Assembly: GCF_040833965.1 (NCBI RefSeq)
Contig: NZ_CP162142.1
Location: 1,885,001 to 1,949,000, forward strand
Source of the DNA: Leptospira sp. WS39.C2
Lineage (GTDB): Bacteria > Spirochaetota > Leptospiria > Leptospirales > Leptospiraceae
Reading direction: 5' to 3'
DNA length: 64,000 bases
The notes beneath the pieces are model-generated. The model saw nothing but the letters and a program-made list of their open reading frames with translations. It was not told where the DNA came from and ran no database searches. This document shows, piece after piece, positions 62,017 to 64,000 of the stretch. Both the position numbers and the translations under genes were made by a program. Numbering within the stretch: position 1 is the stretch's first letter; every line of letters starts with the position of its first letter.

Positions 62017-64000
62017 TTACCCTTTTTTTTTGACTGTTTGGCATCGAGTATCTTCTCTTCTTCTAAAACTTTTTTTAAGTATAGACCCGTAAACGATCGT
62101 TTGACGGTAACAACCTCTTCAGGAGTACCTGTGGCAATTACTTCACCTCCACCATCGCCCCCTTCTGGACCAATGTCGATGATGTAATCGGCGGCTTTGA
62201 TCACATCCAAGTTATGTTCGATGATTACCATGGAATTTCCTTTATCCACTAAAACCTGTAAAACCGATAAAAGTTTTTCGATGTCTTCGAAATGTAGACC
62301 CGTTGTCGGTTCATCCAAAATATAAAGAGTTTTCCCCGTTGGACGTTTGGATAGTTCTGTGGAAAGTTTGATCCTTTGGGCTTCCCCTCCTGAAAAGGTT
62401 GTGGCAGCTTGCCCGAGTTTGATGTATCCAAGACCAACATCCATAAGAGTGTCTAACTTTCGTTTGAGATTCGGAATTTTCTCAAAAAAGACAACTGCCT
62501 CTTCGATTGTCATATCCAAAACATCTGAAATATTTTTACCTTTGTATTTTACTTCGAGAGTTTCACGATTGTATCGTTTGCCCTTACAAACTTCACATTC
62601 CACATAAATATCTGGAAGGAAATGCATTTCAATTTTTAAGATTCCATCTCCCTCACATTTTTCACACCTTCCCCCAGCCACGTTGAAACTAAACCTGCCT
62701 GGCCCGTAACCTCTTACTTTTGCTTCTTCTAACCCACTATACAGTTCCCGAACAAAGGTAAATAAACCTGTATATGTAGCAGGATTGGAACGAGGAGTTC
62801 TTCCTATGGCCGATTGGTCGATATTGATGACCTTATCGATTTGTTCTTTGCCTAGGATTTTTTTATGTTTGCCTGGAACTAGTTTCATCCCCATCACGGA
62901 ACTTGCGAGTTCCTTATAGAGAATTTCATTGATTAAGGTGGATTTCCCTGATCCTGAAACTCCCGTAACAACCGTTATAGTTCCAAGTGGAATCGACACA
63001 TCGATATTCTTTAGGTTGTTATGCGAAGCACCTGTAATCTTTAAAAACTTACCATTCCCTGTCCTTCTTGTTTCTGGTCTTGAAATTCGTTTTTCACCCG
63101 ACAAATATTTTCCTGTTACAGAATGTTTGTCTTTTTTGATTTGTTCGGGAGTTCCAAAAGCAACAATTTCTCCCCCGTGGACACCAGCCCCAGGTCCCAT
63201 ATCCACAATAAAATCAGCCTCTTCCATGGTTTCTTTATCATGTTCCACAACAAGGACTGTGTTTCCTAAATTGCGTAGACCTTTCAGGGTTTGCACAAGT
63301 TTTGTATTGTCCCTTTGGTGGAGACCGATTGAAGGTTCATCTAGGATATAAAGAACTCCCATGAGCCTTGATCCAATTTGTGTAGCAAGACGAATCCGTT
63401 GCATCTCACCGCCAGACAAAGTGCCCGCAGAACGACTGAGGTTGAGGTAACCCACACCCACATCATTCAAGAAGTGAAGCCTTTGCAAAATTTCTTTTAA
63501 GATGGGTTTGGAGATGGTATCTTCTGCACCCTTGTATTCCGATTGTTTGGTAAATTCGAGTGCCTTTTCAATGGAAAAACCAGTATAGGCATCTATCCCA
63601 ATCCCTTGCACTTTCACAGCAAGTGCTTCCTTACGAAGTCGTTTGCCATGGCATTCGTCACAATCATGGTTTGTCATAAAAGATTCAAACCATTGGCGCA
63701 TGGAATCTGATTTCGTTTCTTTGTACCGACGTTTTAGATTGGGAATGACTCCTTCGTAATTTCTTGAAAATTCATAATGGGAATTGGCACCACGAAAATC
63801 ATAATCAATGTGGATGGATGCATCTCCATGTAAGATGGTGTTTTTTACTTTTTCAGACAAATCTTTCCAAGGTGTGTTTAAGTTAAATTTCAATTTTTTA
63901 GATAACGCCTGTATGGTGGCCATATACCAATAGGAATTGGATTTAGATCCTCCCCAAGCTTCAATGCAACCTTCTGCAAGAGATGCTTCCCTGTCTGTAA
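62013..64000 (-). CDS. uvrA: Excinuclease ABC subunit A (5' partial)
   Basis: Damage-recognition ATPase of nucleotide excision repair. The frame stays open to the right edge, with codons upstream of 63923 encoding the family-typical SLAEGCIEAWGG, so about the last 660 residues are present and the N-terminus is outside. Seen from the N-terminal side: the insertion zinc site (DCDECHGKRLRKEA), ABC signature LSGGEMQRIRLATQ, Walker B VLYILDEPSIGLHQRD, second Walker A GVSGSGKSTLIN, zinc module (CEKCEGDG and CEVCKGKR), second signature FSGGEAQRIKLSTEL and LYILDEPTTGLHFED. A Lys-rich tail ends it. All are intact. Confidence 0.96.
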   Translation of the reverse strand, partial: TDREASLAEGCIEAWGGSKSNSYWYMATIQALSKKLKFNLNTPWKDLSEKVKNTILHGDASIHIDYDFRGANSHYEFSRNYEGVIPNLKRRYKETKSDSMRQWFESFMTNHDCDECHGKRLRKEALAVKVQGIGIDAYTGFSIEKALEFTKQSEYKGAEDTISKPILKEILQRLHFLNDVGVGYLNLSRSAGTLSGGEMQRIRLATQIGSRLMGVLYILDEPSIGLHQRDNTKLVQTLKGLRNLGNTVLVVEHDKETMEEADFIVDMGPGAGVHGGEIVAFGTPEQIKKDKHSVTGKYLSGEKRISRPETRRTGNGKFLKITGASHNNLKNIDVSIPLGTITVVTGVSGSGKSTLINEILYKELASSVMGMKLVPGKHKKILGKEQIDKVINIDQSAIGRTPRSNPATYTGLFTFVRELYSGLEEAKVRGYGPGRFSFNVAGGRCEKCEGDGILKIEMHFLPDIYVECEVCKGKRYNRETLEVKYKGKNISDVLDMTIEEAVVFFEKIPNLKRKLDTLMDVGLGYIKLGQAATTFSGGEAQRIKLSTELSKRPTGKTLYILDEPTTGLHFEDIEKLLSVLQVLVDKGNSMVIIEHNLDVIKAADYIIDIGPEGGDGGGEVIATGTPEEVVTVKRSFTGLYLKKVLEEEKILDAKQSKKKGK

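Noticed and set aside
1..64000. CRISPR arrays, insertion sequences, prophage, tRNA or rRNA genes
   Set aside because: No spaced direct repeats, transposase-like proteins, phage genes or cloverleaf-forming gaps were seen; nearly all sequence is accounted for by protein genes.

Overview
This is a gene-dense, AT-rich chromosomal segment from a spirochaete of the genus Leptospira, most likely a saprophytic (L. biflexa-like) species. That assignment is an inference from protein content. The content includes short spirochaetal lipoboxes, a leptospiral DUF1574 protein paired with an MBOAT acyltransferase, many exported or membrane signalling proteins (FecR, SpoIIE, GGDEF, class III cyclase) and a futalosine-pathway menaquinone enzyme. 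About 50 genes lie almost end to end. There is no intergenic gap above 300 bp, and I see no tRNA or rRNA gene, insertion sequence, prophage or CRISPR array.

Layout: 0-5.8 kb carries an M20 amidohydrolase (5' end outside the window), a crotonase-fold protein with a dyad in its promoter, and a leftward run of a thiolase-like protein, a heptosyltransferase-like GT9 enzyme, an Xaa-Pro aminopeptidase and a MarR regulator. 5.8-8.9 kb runs rightward: bacterioferritin, an RlmL-type rRNA methyltransferase that seems to start at an AUA codon, an N-acetylglutamate synthase-like protein and a DCC thiol oxidoreductase. 8.9-11.8 kb is a compact leftward three-gene unit: lysine 2,3-aminomutase-like radical SAM enzyme, Ddl-like ATP-grasp ligase and heme-oxygenase-like di-metal oxidase. 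This is the best candidate for an undescribed biosynthetic pathway. 11.8-18.1 kb holds a HAD phosphatase, a GerMN protein, a diguanylate cyclase, a Fur-box-plus-terminator element that may be a small RNA, MqnC and a membrane Fe-S oxidoreductase.

18.2-30.8 kb holds a FecR/LysM - beta-domain protein - SpoIIE phosphatase operon, release factor RF3, two large exported TPR proteins (one with NHL and VWA-like domains), and several small genes including methylglyoxal synthase. 30.9-42.4 kb holds an LptF/G permease, MiaB, a J-like membrane protein, an MBOAT/DUF1574 acylation pair, RlmI, a 7TM-SpoIIE-TPR phosphatase, UppP and a lipoprotein. 42.5-54.2 kb is leftward: Mfd, PanC and HisD, then an adenylate cyclase - FecR/Fn3 - DUF5683-like operon that mirrors the 18-22 kb operon. 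54.2-64 kb holds exonuclease III, a LEA14-like lipoprotein, MgtE, a lipoprotein/OmpA/CDF operon, a degenerate acyl-CoA dehydrogenase and the C-terminal two thirds of UvrA.

Most enzymes are housekeeping. The unusual layer is in signalling and in proteins with altered catalytic residues: a thiolase with both cysteines replaced by serine, a di-metal oxidase with one ligand His replaced by Asn, a J-domain without HPD, and an ACAD fold without its C-terminal catalytic region. Two operons couple a FecR-domain protein to a signalling enzyme rather than to a sigma factor.
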